Assembly: GCF_038002965.1 (NCBI RefSeq)
Contig: NZ_JBBOOE010000001.1
Location: forward strand, 3,825,001 to 3,889,000
Reading direction: 5' to 3'
Length of the DNA stretch: 64,000 bases
Source: Robertmurraya sp. FSL R5-0851
GTDB lineage: Bacteria; Bacillota; Bacilli; Bacillales; Cytobacillaceae
Both the position numbers and the translations under genes were made by a program. A model generated the notes under the pieces. It did not search any database. It was not told the origin of the DNA and was given only the letters and a program-made list of their open reading frames with translations. This document shows positions 55,257 to 63,716 of this stretch, piece after piece. Position 1 is the stretch's first letter, and every line of letters begins with the position of its first letter.

Positions 55257-56081
55257 ATGGATGACGCAAGCATCACCGGTACAATCAATATTAACGGAAA
55301 CGACCTGTATTATGAACATTATAAACATTCTCAAGCAACAGATACACTCTTGCTTATTCATGGGTTTCTCTCGTCTACCTTTAGTTTCCGTAGGCTGATA
55401 CCTCTTCTTCGTGAGGAATTTAACGTCATCGCCATTGATTTCCCACCATTCGGTAAAAGCGGGAAATCAAAGAAATTCATATACTCGTATGAGAACATAG
55501 CCCGTTCCATTATCTCCTTTGTTGAGCATTTACAGATCAAAAATCTATCCATAATTGGACACTCTATGGGAGGGCAGATTGCGTTAAAAATCGCCCATCT
55601 CCGTCCTGATTTGGTGGCACGGACGGTTTTATTATGCAGCTCTGGTTACTTAAAGCGAATGAAACTCCCTCTTGTTTTATCTAGTTATCTTCCCTTTTTC
55701 CACTTGTATGTGAAAAGACATCTAGCTAAGTCAGGAGTCATGAAAAATCTGGTCAATGTCGTGCATGACCATTCAATGATTGATGATGATATGTTGAACG
55801 GATATTTAGTCCCTTTTTTAAAAGGAGATATTTTCCCAGCCTTAACTCGAATGATACGGCATCGAGAGGACGAGCTGGGTGAGTCTGATCTCAATAAAAT
55901 TGAGACTCCGTGTCTGCTCATTTGGGGCGAGCACGACAGAGTTGTCCCACTCCGGGTTGGGAAACGTTTGAAGCAAGATTTAAAGAACTCCAAGCTCATT
56001 GTGTTAAAGGAGACTGGACATCTTGTACCTGAAGAACGACCTGAAATGGTTCACAAGTATATTAAAGAGTTTCTTGTATAA
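55257..56081 (+). CDS. yugF: Alpha/beta hydrolase YugF
   Basis: 274 residues from ATG 55257 (AGGGAG upstream; a GTG at 55245 is too near). Hydrolase-fold landmarks: LLIHGFLSSTFSFRRLIPLL (oxyanion), nucleophile elbow GHSMGGQIALKIA (Ser), Asp in WGEHDRVVPL and His in TGHLVPEERP. Substrate unknown. Divergent from alaR, as in B. subtilis. Confidence 0.93.
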   Translation: MDDASITGTININGNDLYYEHYKHSQATDTLLLIHGFLSSTFSFRRLIPLLREEFNVIAIDFPPFGKSGKSKKFIYSYENIARSIISFVEHLQIKNLSIIGHSMGGQIALKIAHLRPDLVARTVLLCSSGYLKRMKLPLVLSSYLPFFHLYVKRHLAKSGVMKNLVNVVHDHSMIDDDMLNGYLVPFLKGDIFPALTRMIRHREDELGESDLNKIETPCLLIWGEHDRVVPLRVGKRLKQDLKNSKLIVLKETGHLVPEERPEMVHKYIKEFLV

Positions 56082-56084
56082 ATA

Positions 56085-56118
56085 AAGCTTCAAGGGAATC
56101 TCCGCTTGAAGCTTTTTA
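56085..56118. terminator. Bidirectional terminator yugF/yugE
   Basis: AAAGCTTCAAG/CTTGAAGCTTT hairpin; its right arm contains the yugE stop codon. Confidence 0.85.
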
Positions 56119-56376
56119 CAACGAGCAAGAGCTCTCGTTTTTAATGGCTAACAATTCTTCTGCCATGATTGTACATTCAGTTAAAGGAATGCTTTCTTCA
56201 AAAGAAAACTCATATATGCTTTGGATTTTTCGTGCTAGCTCTTTTGCTGATGTTAAAACATGTACCGCTTGAATCGTATCTGCAATTTCTGGATCATAGC
56301 TGTCTTCCCCATATCCGAGTGGATCCCACTTCATTAGACGCTGTAACAAACTTAAATTCATTTCGAGCATTTCCAT
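56116..56376 (-). CDS. yugE: YugE (DUF1871 family)
   Basis: 86 residues, the B. subtilis YugE length: LSLLQRLMKWDPLGYGEDSYDPE then ADTIQAVHVLTSAKELARKI, a small helical protein of unknown function. Convergent with yugF and divergent from patB, in the B. subtilis order. Confidence 0.9.
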   Translation of the reverse strand: MEMLEMNLSLLQRLMKWDPLGYGEDSYDPEIADTIQAVHVLTSAKELARKIQSIYEFSFEESIPLTECTIMAEELLAIKNESSCSL

Positions 56377-56463
56377 GTAAAATCACCTTTTATTTTATCT
56401 TTTCGTTCACATATCTTATCATATTACATAGATCAAATAAAATGGAAAAAGGCGAGGTGCTTT

Positions 56464-57630
56464 ATGACTACGTATGATTTTGATAAAGTGATTGACCGAA
56501 ATAATACTGGATCTGTCAAATGGGGGCTCCTCCACGATGTGTTCGGAAGCAGTGATCTCCATCCGATGTGGGTGGCAGATATGGACTTCCCCCCACCTGC
56601 TGAAGTAACAACTGCCATTCGAAAACGATTGGAGCATGAAATTTTCGGCTATACCTTTGTTCCCCCATCAGTTGGAAAAGCCATTCAGGCTTGGGTGAAA
56701 ACAAGGCATCATTGGGATATTCGTCAGGCATGGATTACATACAGTTCAGGAGTCGTCCCAACGATCAGTACGGCCGTTCGAGCGTTTACATCTGTTGGAG
56801 ACAAGGTGATGCTTCAATCTCCTGTGTACACTCCGTTCTTTTCCATGGTTGAAAAAAATGAGCGTGTGGTCGTGAACTCCCCATTAAAAAATGTAAATAA
56901 CCGTTACGAAATCGACTTTGAGGATTTTGAAGCAAAGCTGAAAGAAGGAGTAAAACTGTTTTTATTATGTAATCCTCACAATCCAAGCGGAAGAGTGTGG
57001 AAAAAAGAAGAGCTCCTTCAAATCGGTGAACTTTGCAAAAAGTACCATTGCTTAATTTTATCAGATGAAATTCATTCCGATCTTGTATTTGAGGGAAATA
57101 CACATGTCCCGATTGCAAGCTTAGCGGACTTTGCTGATTTGGTTGTCACTTGTATCGCTCCTAGTAAAACCTTTAATTTAGCAGGGTTACAGGCTTCAGC
57201 AGTTATTACGAGCAATCAGGAACTTCGAGACTTATTCCAAGCCGAACAGCAAAAGCAAGGGTTTCACACCTTAAATACGTTTGGCATCGTCGGAATGGAG
57301 GCCGCTTATCTTCACGGGGAAACGTGGTTAACCGAAGCACTTGCCTATATGGCAGAAAATATTCGCTATGTTCAGGAGTACCTAGAAGCTGAGCTTCCAC
57401 AAATAAAGATGATGCAGCCAGAAGGGACGTACTTAATCTGGATGGATTGTCGGGAGCTTGGACTTTCCGATGATGAGTTAAAGAAAGCGCTAATTGAAAA
57501 AGGAAAAATAGGACTCGAGCCTGGACCAAAGTACGGTACTGGTGGAGAAGGCTTTGTCCGCATGAATATTGCGTGTTCAAAGGAACATGTGACAGAAGGG
57601 TTGAAGCGACTGAAAGCAGCATTATCTTAA
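56464..57630 (+). CDS. patB: Cystathionine beta-lyase PatB (MalY/PatB aminotransferase family)
   Basis: 388 residues: NRNNTGSVKWG-like start (DRNNTGSVKWGLL), ADMDFPPPAEV, LCNPHNPSGRVWKKEEL, SDEIHSDLVFEGNTHVPIAS and the PLP lysine in CIAPSKTFNLAGLQAS. These define the MalY/PatB C-S lyase clade. Cleaves cystathionine or cysteine conjugates. Start ATG 56464 behind AGGCGAGG. Confidence 0.94.
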   Translation: MTTYDFDKVIDRNNTGSVKWGLLHDVFGSSDLHPMWVADMDFPPPAEVTTAIRKRLEHEIFGYTFVPPSVGKAIQAWVKTRHHWDIRQAWITYSSGVVPTISTAVRAFTSVGDKVMLQSPVYTPFFSMVEKNERVVVNSPLKNVNNRYEIDFEDFEAKLKEGVKLFLLCNPHNPSGRVWKKEELLQIGELCKKYHCLILSDEIHSDLVFEGNTHVPIASLADFADLVVTCIAPSKTFNLAGLQASAVITSNQELRDLFQAEQQKQGFHTLNTFGIVGMEAAYLHGETWLTEALAYMAENIRYVQEYLEAELPQIKMMQPEGTYLIWMDCRELGLSDDELKKALIEKGKIGLEPGPKYGTGGEGFVRMNIACSKEHVTEGLKRLKAALS

Positions 57631-57637
57631 AAGTGTG

Positions 57638-57668
57638 ACGGAAGAGTGAGCTCTTCCGTCTTTTTATT
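57638..57668 (+). terminator. patB terminator
   Basis: GACGGAAGAG TGAG CTCTTCCGTC followed by TTTTT. Confidence 0.9.
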
Positions 57669-57700
57669 AAAAAACGCACACTTTTCGAAAAAAGTGTACG

Positions 57701-57904
57701 TCATCCTTTGTTTTGCTGCTCACTCATTATTTGGTTCTCTAGTTCTTTTGCTTTCGCTTCTTCTTTTCGTGAAATTCTCACGATAAATCGCATCGTGAAA
57801 ATACAAAGGATTAAGAAGATGGTAAAAGAAATAGCCGCTGGAATATATTCAGACTTATCTTCAGGGAAATATAGAAACAATGATAAAATAAACCCATCGA
57901 TCAT
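57701..57904 (-). CDS. Small membrane protein
   Basis: About 67 residues from ATG 57904 (AAAGGAAG upstream); the open frame reaching 57940 has no site. One or two membrane helices (FILSLFLYFP and IPAAISFTIFLILCIFTMRF) then a charged coiled-coil tail (RKEEAKAKELENQIMSEQQ). I do not recognise it. It is convergent with patB. Confidence 0.7.
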   Translation of the reverse strand: MIDGFILSLFLYFPEDKSEYIPAAISFTIFLILCIFTMRFIVRISRKEEAKAKELENQIMSEQQNKG

Positions 57905-57980
57905 AACGATCTTCCTTTCTGCAAACAAGCAGTCATTCATGCCTATTATATCAAGGTTCTTACCGATCGTCCAAGGACGA

Positions 57981-58697
57981 TTACTTCAACACTGTAATCT
58001 TCTTGATGACAACCTCTTCTTCTGGCTTATCCCCTTCACCAACTGGAGTGGTCGCTATTTTATCCACCACATCCATTCCTTCAATCACCTGACCAAACAC
58101 AGTATGTGCTTGATCCAGCCATGGAGTACCACCATCTTCATACTGCTTGATCACTTTATCGTTGTAACCAGCCTGCTTCATTTGGTCTACTAAGCCAGGA
58201 TCGAGGGTTTTATTTTGAACGATAAAAAACTGACTTCCATTCGTGTCCGCACCTGAGTTAGCCATCGATAAGGCGCCTCTAAAATTATAAAGCTGATTAG
58301 AGAACTCATCTTCAAATGGATCTCCATAAATGCTTTCTCCACCCATCCCTGTTCCATCAGGATCTCCACCTTGAATCATAAAGTCATTGATCACGCGGTG
58401 GAAAATCACTCCTTCGTAATATCCTTCTTCACTATGTGTAATAAAGTTTTCTACAGCCTTTGGAGCTTGTTCTGGGAAGAGCTTGATTTTGATATTCCCC
58501 ATGGATGTTTCCATTTCAACTAGTCTTTCCTTTTCGCCAACCTCTGTAGTTGCCTGTGGAAGCTCAATATTTTCTTGGTTAGCGGTTTCATTATTGCCTG
58601 CATTGTCGTTCGAATTTTCCGTACCTTCTTCATCGCTTGTCCCACATCCAGCAACTAGGAAAACAACGAATAGTAAACTCGCTAAGAATTTCTTCAT
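57981..58697 (-). CDS. Lipoprotein peptidyl-prolyl cis-trans isomerase (cyclophilin)
   Basis: 238 residues from ATG 58697 (GGAGGGTG upstream). Signal peptide with lipobox LVAGC (about residues 14-18), a Glu/Asn-rich linker, then a cyclophilin domain: [38 protein letters not shown] (catalytic Arg in FHRV), [14 protein letters not shown] and [15 protein letters not shown]. Anchored outside the membrane, where it would help fold secreted proteins. Some relatives have been annotated PpiA/PpiB; the extra insertion with QMKQAGYND is notable. Confidence 0.93.
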   Translation of the reverse strand: MKKFLASLLFVVFLVAGCGTSDEEGTENSNDNAGNNETANQENIELPQATTEVGEKERLVEMETSMGNIKIKLFPEQAPKAVENFITHSEEGYYEGVIFHRVINDFMIQGGDPDGTGMGGESIYGDPFEDEFSNQLYNFRGALSMANSGADTNGSQFFIVQNKTLDPGLVDQMKQAGYNDKVIKQYEDGGTPWLDQAHTVFGQVIEGMDVVDKIATTPVGEGDKPEEEVVIKKITVLK

Positions 58698-58792
58698 GTC
58701 ATCACCCTCCAAAATACTTTGTTTTTCATAATGCTTACGTCATAATTATTATCATATACAGTTCTAGCCCAATTTGAAAGGAGAAACATAAA

Positions 58793-59170
58793 ATGTCCGA
58801 CATTCAAATCGGTGACAAGGTCACAGCTATCTATAAAACCGGAAAGTATATTGGTGAAGTAACCAACCTCCGCCCAGAGACTATTCTTGTCCGGGTCCTC
58901 GCTGTTGTAACTCATCCGACACAAGGAGATTTACATAGCCATAAGGATGCAGATGTTCCTCTTTTTCATGAAAGACGAGCACTTGCTTACCGAGAACAAG
59001 CCAATATCCCTGCCAAAATGGTCAAGCCCTATTCAGACGAAATTCCTGACTACAAAGAGTCACTAAAAGGGGCGATTCAAAAATTAAGAGAAAAGTTATC
59101 TGGCGATGACTCCCTGTGGGCTAAAAAGAGCCTTGAAAATATTTCAACACTTGAGAAAGAATATTTTTAA
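58793..59170 (+). CDS. kapB: Kinase-associated protein KapB
   Basis: 125 residues, IQIGDKVTAIYKTGKYIGEV (SH3-like barrel) then LVRVLAVVTHPTQGDLHSHK, characteristic of KapB. In B. subtilis it is needed for the KinB sporulation kinase pathway. No kinB gene accompanies it here; the position before kapB is held by the lipoprotein isomerase on the other strand. No signal peptide or lipobox is visible. Confidence 0.9.
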   Translation: MSDIQIGDKVTAIYKTGKYIGEVTNLRPETILVRVLAVVTHPTQGDLHSHKDADVPLFHERRALAYREQANIPAKMVKPYSDEIPDYKESLKGAIQKLREKLSGDDSLWAKKSLENISTLEKEYF

Positions 59171-59220
59171 CAAAGGCTCTTTTCCAAAACAACAAACTTT
59201 ACGAAAACAGCCTTAACACA

Positions 59221-59258
59221 TAAAAGCCAAATCCAATATGAGGGATTTGGCTTTTTAT
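59221..59258. terminator. Bidirectional terminator kapB/kapD
   Basis: AAAAGCCAAATCC/GGATTTGGCTTTT hairpin between the two convergent genes. Confidence 0.88.
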
Positions 59259-59878
59259 GCGAACTTATTAAGTACTTGGGAGAAATCAATGCGGTCACCA
59301 ATCGTGGTTGGTGCATGTCCTTGAAGGTACTTTTTATCCTTCTCAACTAGACGAAAAATATTGTATGTGGTTAATGCATCATCCAGTGCTTTGTGGTGCT
59401 TGCCCGTTCCTTCTTTGCCATACTCTTGCACCGCTTTCCATAAGCCCGTTTGATTTTGGTCTCCGAAGAATCGCTTGTACTCCATCGATAAATCGAGTTC
59501 TTCGCCTTTTAAAGGAAAAGGTAGACCGGCTTGTTCACAGTTATTGCGAAGAACCCTCATGTCCATATTCCCCCACGTAACGATGGTAAGGTCTAATGAT
59601 GGGGAACTTAACTGCTCAAACTTTTTCACAAGATCTGTAAAACTAATGCCAGAATTGACTTGCTCCTGTGAAATTTTCAAAAATGATTTACAGCGGTCCG
59701 ATAGCATAGGGAAACGGTTAGGAGTGACATACGAAGAAAATTTCTCGCAGATTTGGTCATTTACAACCGACACAATGCCAGCCTCAATGATTTCTGGGTA
59801 AAAACCTTTAAACCTCTCAGATCTCTCAGGCATCGTAAACTCAAAATCAATAAATAAATACTGATGCTCCTTCCTCAT
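59255..59878 (-). CDS. kapD: 3'-5' exonuclease KapD (sporulation inhibitor)
   Basis: 207 residues from ATG 59878 (GAGGG upstream). DEDDh exonuclease motifs: FIDFEFTMPER (DxE), LTIVTWGNMDMRVLRNNCEQ (Asp) and GKHHKALDDALTTYNIFR (H..D). Known as an inhibitor of the KinA pathway in B. subtilis. In B. subtilis it also neighbours kapB. Convergent with kapB. Confidence 0.9.
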   Translation of the reverse strand: MRKEHQYLFIDFEFTMPERSERFKGFYPEIIEAGIVSVVNDQICEKFSSYVTPNRFPMLSDRCKSFLKISQEQVNSGISFTDLVKKFEQLSSPSLDLTIVTWGNMDMRVLRNNCEQAGLPFPLKGEELDLSMEYKRFFGDQNQTGLWKAVQEYGKEGTGKHHKALDDALTTYNIFRLVEKDKKYLQGHAPTTIGDRIDFSQVLNKFA

Positions 59879-60112
59879 CTTACGTACCCTCTTTCCTCCT
59901 TTGACTATCACTACCATTATATGAAATAACCATTCCAAAAAATGAACATGAATGTTTTTTTATTATATCATGTTTTTTGATAATTTTTTCATTTTTCTGT
60001 TAATTCATTCAAATAAAGTACGAAAAGGAATATCAGCCCAAAAATATGCTATAATTTCCATAAGCTAATATTTAGTAAAACGAAATAATAACCATAAGAA
60101 GGTGTTTTTGCT

Positions 60113-60438
60113 TTGTATCAAAAAAGAAATTTGCTACCCAGTTATGGCAGCTTGTGTTGTTCCGTTTTATGTTTGGAATGGTGGTTGGGGGAATCATTCC
60201 TTGTATGACTGCTTATATCCGACAAGTCGCTCCCCTCTCCATCCAAGGGGAGGTATTAGGCTATAACGTAAGCTTTCGATTTTTAGGAAACGTCATTGGA
60301 CCTGTAATGGGTGGACTTATTTCGGGGTGGTATAATATCTCAACTGTCTTTTTTGTCACTAGTGCTTTATTCCTTGCAGCTTTTGTCTTATTATGGTGGA
60401 GTGTAAGAAAAACAGGAACACTGCTATCTTCATCATAA
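60113..60438 (+). pseudogene. yuxJ: MFS transporter YuxJ, large internal deletion
   Basis: A TTG start at 60113 (AGAAGGTG upstream) codes only a few residues before the frame is lost; then the C-terminal quarter of an MFS protein is open: LVLFRFMFGMVVGGIIPCMT, GYNVSFRFLGNVIGPVMGGL, ending SVRKTGTLLSSS. About three quarters of a 390-residue protein is missing. Position before pbpD matches yuxJ. The short remnant frame from 60154 is not a functional transporter. Confidence 0.85.
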
Positions 60439-60467
60439 TTTTTTCATAGAAAGGGAATCGGCCAAAC

Positions 60468-62285
60468 ATGAAAGCAGCAACTGGTTATTTGTTTATTATC
60501 CTGCTTCTCCCCGTCTTTTTCCTGCTTGCCTATTTTTCTAGTAAAGAGGTACGCTCTTTTGATACTTTCGATCATGTGATAGAAAACCAGATTCAGTTAG
60601 ATAAAACCAATCTATCACAAACAAGCTTGGTCAAAGATCGCAATGGGGAAATCGTTTTAGAATGGTATAGCACGGTAAATCGGAGCATCTTACCATCTGA
60701 GGACATTCCGGAGCTATTGCGTGAGGTGTTTGTTCTATCAGAGGATCAGCATTTTTATGAGCATATTGGCTTTGACTTAACAGCCATGGGCCGTGCCCTT
60801 ACGATCAATATTCAGTCAAACGGGATTGAGCAGGGAGCAAGTACGATTACACAGCAACTCGCTCGAAATTTATATTTAACTCATGAGCAATCCTACAATC
60901 GAAAGCTTAGTGAAATTCTTTACGCCTACAAGCTAGAGAAAACTTACTCAAAAAAGGAAATCATAGATTTATATATTAATTCTATTTATTTTCAAAATGG
61001 GGCCTACGGAATTGAAGCGGCGGCTACGCATTACTTTAGCCGTGGAACACTAGAACTCACAAAAGCAGAGTTGCTTTTTCTCGCTGCTGTTCCGAACAAT
61101 CCGACTTATTATGATCCATTAACACATTTCGATCGTACAAAAGCGCGTCAAGAACGTCTCATCGATTTATTAGTGAAAAAAGACAAGCTGACCGCTTCAG
61201 AAGCAACAGAAATTAAAAATTCACCTATCAATCTAACTGTGCATGAACGAGTTGATCAAGCACCAGATTACATGAACTATGTTCAAAATGAATTATCACA
61301 GTTAATTGCCCTTTCCGAAGGATTAACTGACGAGGAACAAATTAACAATCGGGTAAAAGAAGTGCTAGCTTCCGGAATTAGTATTGAAACGTCATTAGAC
61401 CAAAGTCTACAAAATCGAGCAAAAACAGCGGTTAGTGATAACCTACCATTTATTGACGTGGAAGGATCTGTCGCCGTCATTGACCATACGAATGCACAGA
61501 TCCTCGCACTTGTTGGAGGAAAAAACTATCAAAAGGGTGAATTCAATCGATCATTCCAAGCTTATCGTCAGCCTGGTTCATCAATTAAACCATTACTCGT
61601 TTACGCTCCTTATTTACAAGAGACACAATCCTCTTTATCTAAAACAGTAAATGCAGGAGAGCTTTGCATTGGTAACTATTGCCCTGAAAACTACGGTGGA
61701 AAAGTATATGGAAATGTAACGCTTGAACGTGCGTTTGCCAACTCATACAATACACCTGCTGTAAGACTGTTAAACGAAATTGGTGTAGAAACGGGCTTTC
61801 GATATCTTACATCCTTCCCTTTTAAGAAATTAGTAGCAGAGGATCATGTATTACCAGCTGCCGTTGGTGGTTTTACGTACGGAATGTCACCATTAGAGCT
61901 AACAGGAGCTTACACTTCCTTTTATGATGGAGGGTACCAACAGCCTCGTGCGATTCGTAAGGTAACCGACTTACAAGGAAACGTTCTTTACGAGTGGAAG
62001 GAAGAGAAAAAACAAGTCTGGTCAGCTGAAACCGTCAACCGCATGCGCAGTCTGTTATCTGAAACGATTTCCTCTGGAACCGCCCGTAAAGCCCACATAT
62101 CACGAGCAACATACCAAGGCGGAAAAACAGGAACAACAAATAATTACCAAGACTACTGGTTTGTTGGTTTAACAGATACGCTAACGGTTGGGGTTTGGGT
62201 CGGAAGAGACATGCCATCCAGCATTGAAAATATTGAGCAATACTCTCCACATCTTTATATATGGAAAGCGATTATGTCGCAGTAA
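60468..62285 (+). CDS. pbpD: Class A penicillin-binding protein (PbpD/PBP4)
   Basis: 605 residues: an N-terminal anchor, GT51 transglycosylase domain with catalytic Glu in LSEDQHFYEHIGFD, GASTITQQLARNLYL and the second Glu in KLSEILYAYKLE, then a transpeptidase with active Ser in PGSSIKPLLVY, SYNT and KTGTTNNY. It both polymerises and cross-links peptidoglycan. Order yuxJ-pbpD as in B. subtilis. Ends near dispersed repeat copy 3. Confidence 0.95.
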   Translation: MKAATGYLFIILLLPVFFLLAYFSSKEVRSFDTFDHVIENQIQLDKTNLSQTSLVKDRNGEIVLEWYSTVNRSILPSEDIPELLREVFVLSEDQHFYEHIGFDLTAMGRALTINIQSNGIEQGASTITQQLARNLYLTHEQSYNRKLSEILYAYKLEKTYSKKEIIDLYINSIYFQNGAYGIEAAATHYFSRGTLELTKAELLFLAAVPNNPTYYDPLTHFDRTKARQERLIDLLVKKDKLTASEATEIKNSPINLTVHERVDQAPDYMNYVQNELSQLIALSEGLTDEEQINNRVKEVLASGISIETSLDQSLQNRAKTAVSDNLPFIDVEGSVAVIDHTNAQILALVGGKNYQKGEFNRSFQAYRQPGSSIKPLLVYAPYLQETQSSLSKTVNAGELCIGNYCPENYGGKVYGNVTLERAFANSYNTPAVRLLNEIGVETGFRYLTSFPFKKLVAEDHVLPAAVGGFTYGMSPLELTGAYTSFYDGGYQQPRAIRKVTDLQGNVLYEWKEEKKQVWSAETVNRMRSLLSETISSGTARKAHISRATYQGGKTGTTNNYQDYWFVGLTDTLTVGVWVGRDMPSSIENIEQYSPHLYIWKAIMSQ

Positions 62286-62328
62286 CAAAAATCCCGGATA
62301 AGCTCCTTCAAATGGGTTTACATGACAA

Positions 62329-62520
62329 AAATAAGCGGAGATTTTTCGGTTAAACTCCAGATTAGAGCTGATTCAGAGGAAATAAGGGGAGGTTTTCCGG
62401 TTAAGCAAACCAAAATAGCCCATTTTAACGTTTTTCGAGTTAATAGACGGAATCCTTCCGTCTATTTTGACTATTTTCAGTGTAATTTTCTATTTAAGTG
62501 GAAATTCTCCTCTTATTTTT
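62329..62520 (+). repeat. Dispersed four-hairpin intergenic repeat, copy 3 (divergent)
   Basis: Modules ATAAGCGGAGATTTTTCGG (62331), AAGGGGAGGTTTTCCGGTT (62393), the perfect AATAGACGGAA/TTCCGTCTATT (62442-62466) and AAGTGGA/TCCTCTT (62494-62513). The spacers differ from copies 1 and 2, so only the module order and sequence are conserved. It lies between pbpD and a convergent gene. Confidence 0.85.
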
Positions 62521-62553
62521 TAAAACCCGCTTTAGCAGCATGCATCTCACAAG

Positions 62554-62586
62554 AAACCCCGGATGACTTTCTTCATCCGGGGTTCT
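62554..62586. terminator. Terminator beside repeat copy 3
   Basis: AAACCCCGGATG/CATCCGGGGTT hairpin next to the stop of the convergent yufK-like gene (62587). Confidence 0.88.
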
Positions 62587-63156
62587 TTATACTGGTAAAC
62601 TAGCAACAATGCTGTTGTAAACTTTTAACGCAATAAATACGACACCTAACACGAGCGTTGACCAGGTTAGCACCTGAAAGAAAATCAGCCCAATAATACC
62701 AGACAGCGAAAGCTTCGAGCTTACCTTATACACAAAAAACACAAAATAGCTTATCGTTGTTACAACAAAAACGAAAGCCAGTATCGTTACATGGGCAGAG
62801 CCTAAAAGAGATAGTACTGAGCCAGAAAAATAAATAATCGCCCCCGCACGGACATCCTTTAAGCTTTCCCCATTAAAATCCTTCGAGAAGAAAAGCAAAG
62901 AAAGCTGATTGATGGTATCTGCAATTAACTTTAATGCCGCAAAAACCATAAAAAAGACAACCATCAATAAGATAAGTAACGCCAGCTTAATTCCACTTCT
63001 AGAAAAGAATTCTAGCATTCCTACATAAATGCCGGTAGCATTTAAAAATTTAAAAAGATGCACCTCAACTAGCATCGCAAAGGACAAGCTAAATAATAAA
63101 ATTGATACCAAAGGAAAGTAACTAGTTAAATACGTATTTTTCATTGAATTCTCCAC
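62587..63156 (-). CDS. yufK: YufK-like membrane protein
   Basis: About 189 residues (an ATG three codons in is an alternative start). Five or six hydrophobic helices: LVSILLFSLSFAMLVEVHLF, LLMVVFFMVFAALKLIADTI, AGAIIYFSGSVLSLLGSAHV, FVFVVTTISYFVFFVYKV, IIGLIFFQVLTWSTLVLGVV. It resembles B. subtilis YufK, which sits near mrp; function unknown. Convergent with pbpD. Confidence 0.75.
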   Translation of the reverse strand: MENSMKNTYLTSYFPLVSILLFSLSFAMLVEVHLFKFLNATGIYVGMLEFFSRSGIKLALLILLMVVFFMVFAALKLIADTINQLSLLFFSKDFNGESLKDVRAGAIIYFSGSVLSLLGSAHVTILAFVFVVTTISYFVFFVYKVSSKLSLSGIIGLIFFQVLTWSTLVLGVVFIALKVYNSIVASLPV

Positions 63157-63209
63157 ATATGATTTTGTCTTCCATTATTATGAAAGATAGGAGAACAGAT
63201 TACAAGTCT

Positions 63210-63428
63210 TTATGGCCTTTCAATTCTTACATACTCTCTTGCCTTAAACATACGATACTTCTTTTTCTGAATATCTAGTCCTGGGTCAGTGGTATAGATT
63301 TGCACCACTTCACCCTCCTCATCAGGACTATAAAATTCACGCTTATCTTTTTTATCTAATGCCCATGCTAAGGACACTAAGAGGAGAAAAATGGACAAAG
63401 ATGCTAGTATTTTCTTTTTCATCCTCAC
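63210..63428 (-). CDS. yufS: YufS-like small protein
   Basis: 72 residues; start ATG 63422 or 63428 (GTGAGG upstream). A single N-terminal membrane segment (ILASLSIFLLLVSLAWAL) followed by a charged part, DKKDKREFYSPDEEGEVVQI and KKKYRMFKAREYVRIERP. B. subtilis has a protein of this size and context (YufS) between yufK and mrpA. Function unknown. The 217 bp to mrpA hold no gene. Confidence 0.75.
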   Translation of the reverse strand: MRMKKKILASLSIFLLLVSLAWALDKKDKREFYSPDEEGEVVQIYTTDPGLDIQKKKYRMFKAREYVRIERP

Positions 63429-63716
63429 ACCTCACTTTAAAATTATTTTGAGGATAAAAGTCTGATTTTATTCAAAAAAAATAAAAAAATTTTCACCATT
63501 TGATCTGCGTTTCTACCTATTTATTAGTTTTGCTTCAAGTAAGGGATGTTGTGCGCTTGAGGCATGCAAGGTCTGTTTTTTTACGTTATACTTTTTTATA
63601 TGGCTGTTTCCGTAAAAGAAAGAGGAAGCATGTTCGGAGAAAATTATGGAAATAGTAATAGGCAGTATTACTTTCATAAAACAGTTATTACTTACATATA
63701 AAGAGGGGGTTTTGTT

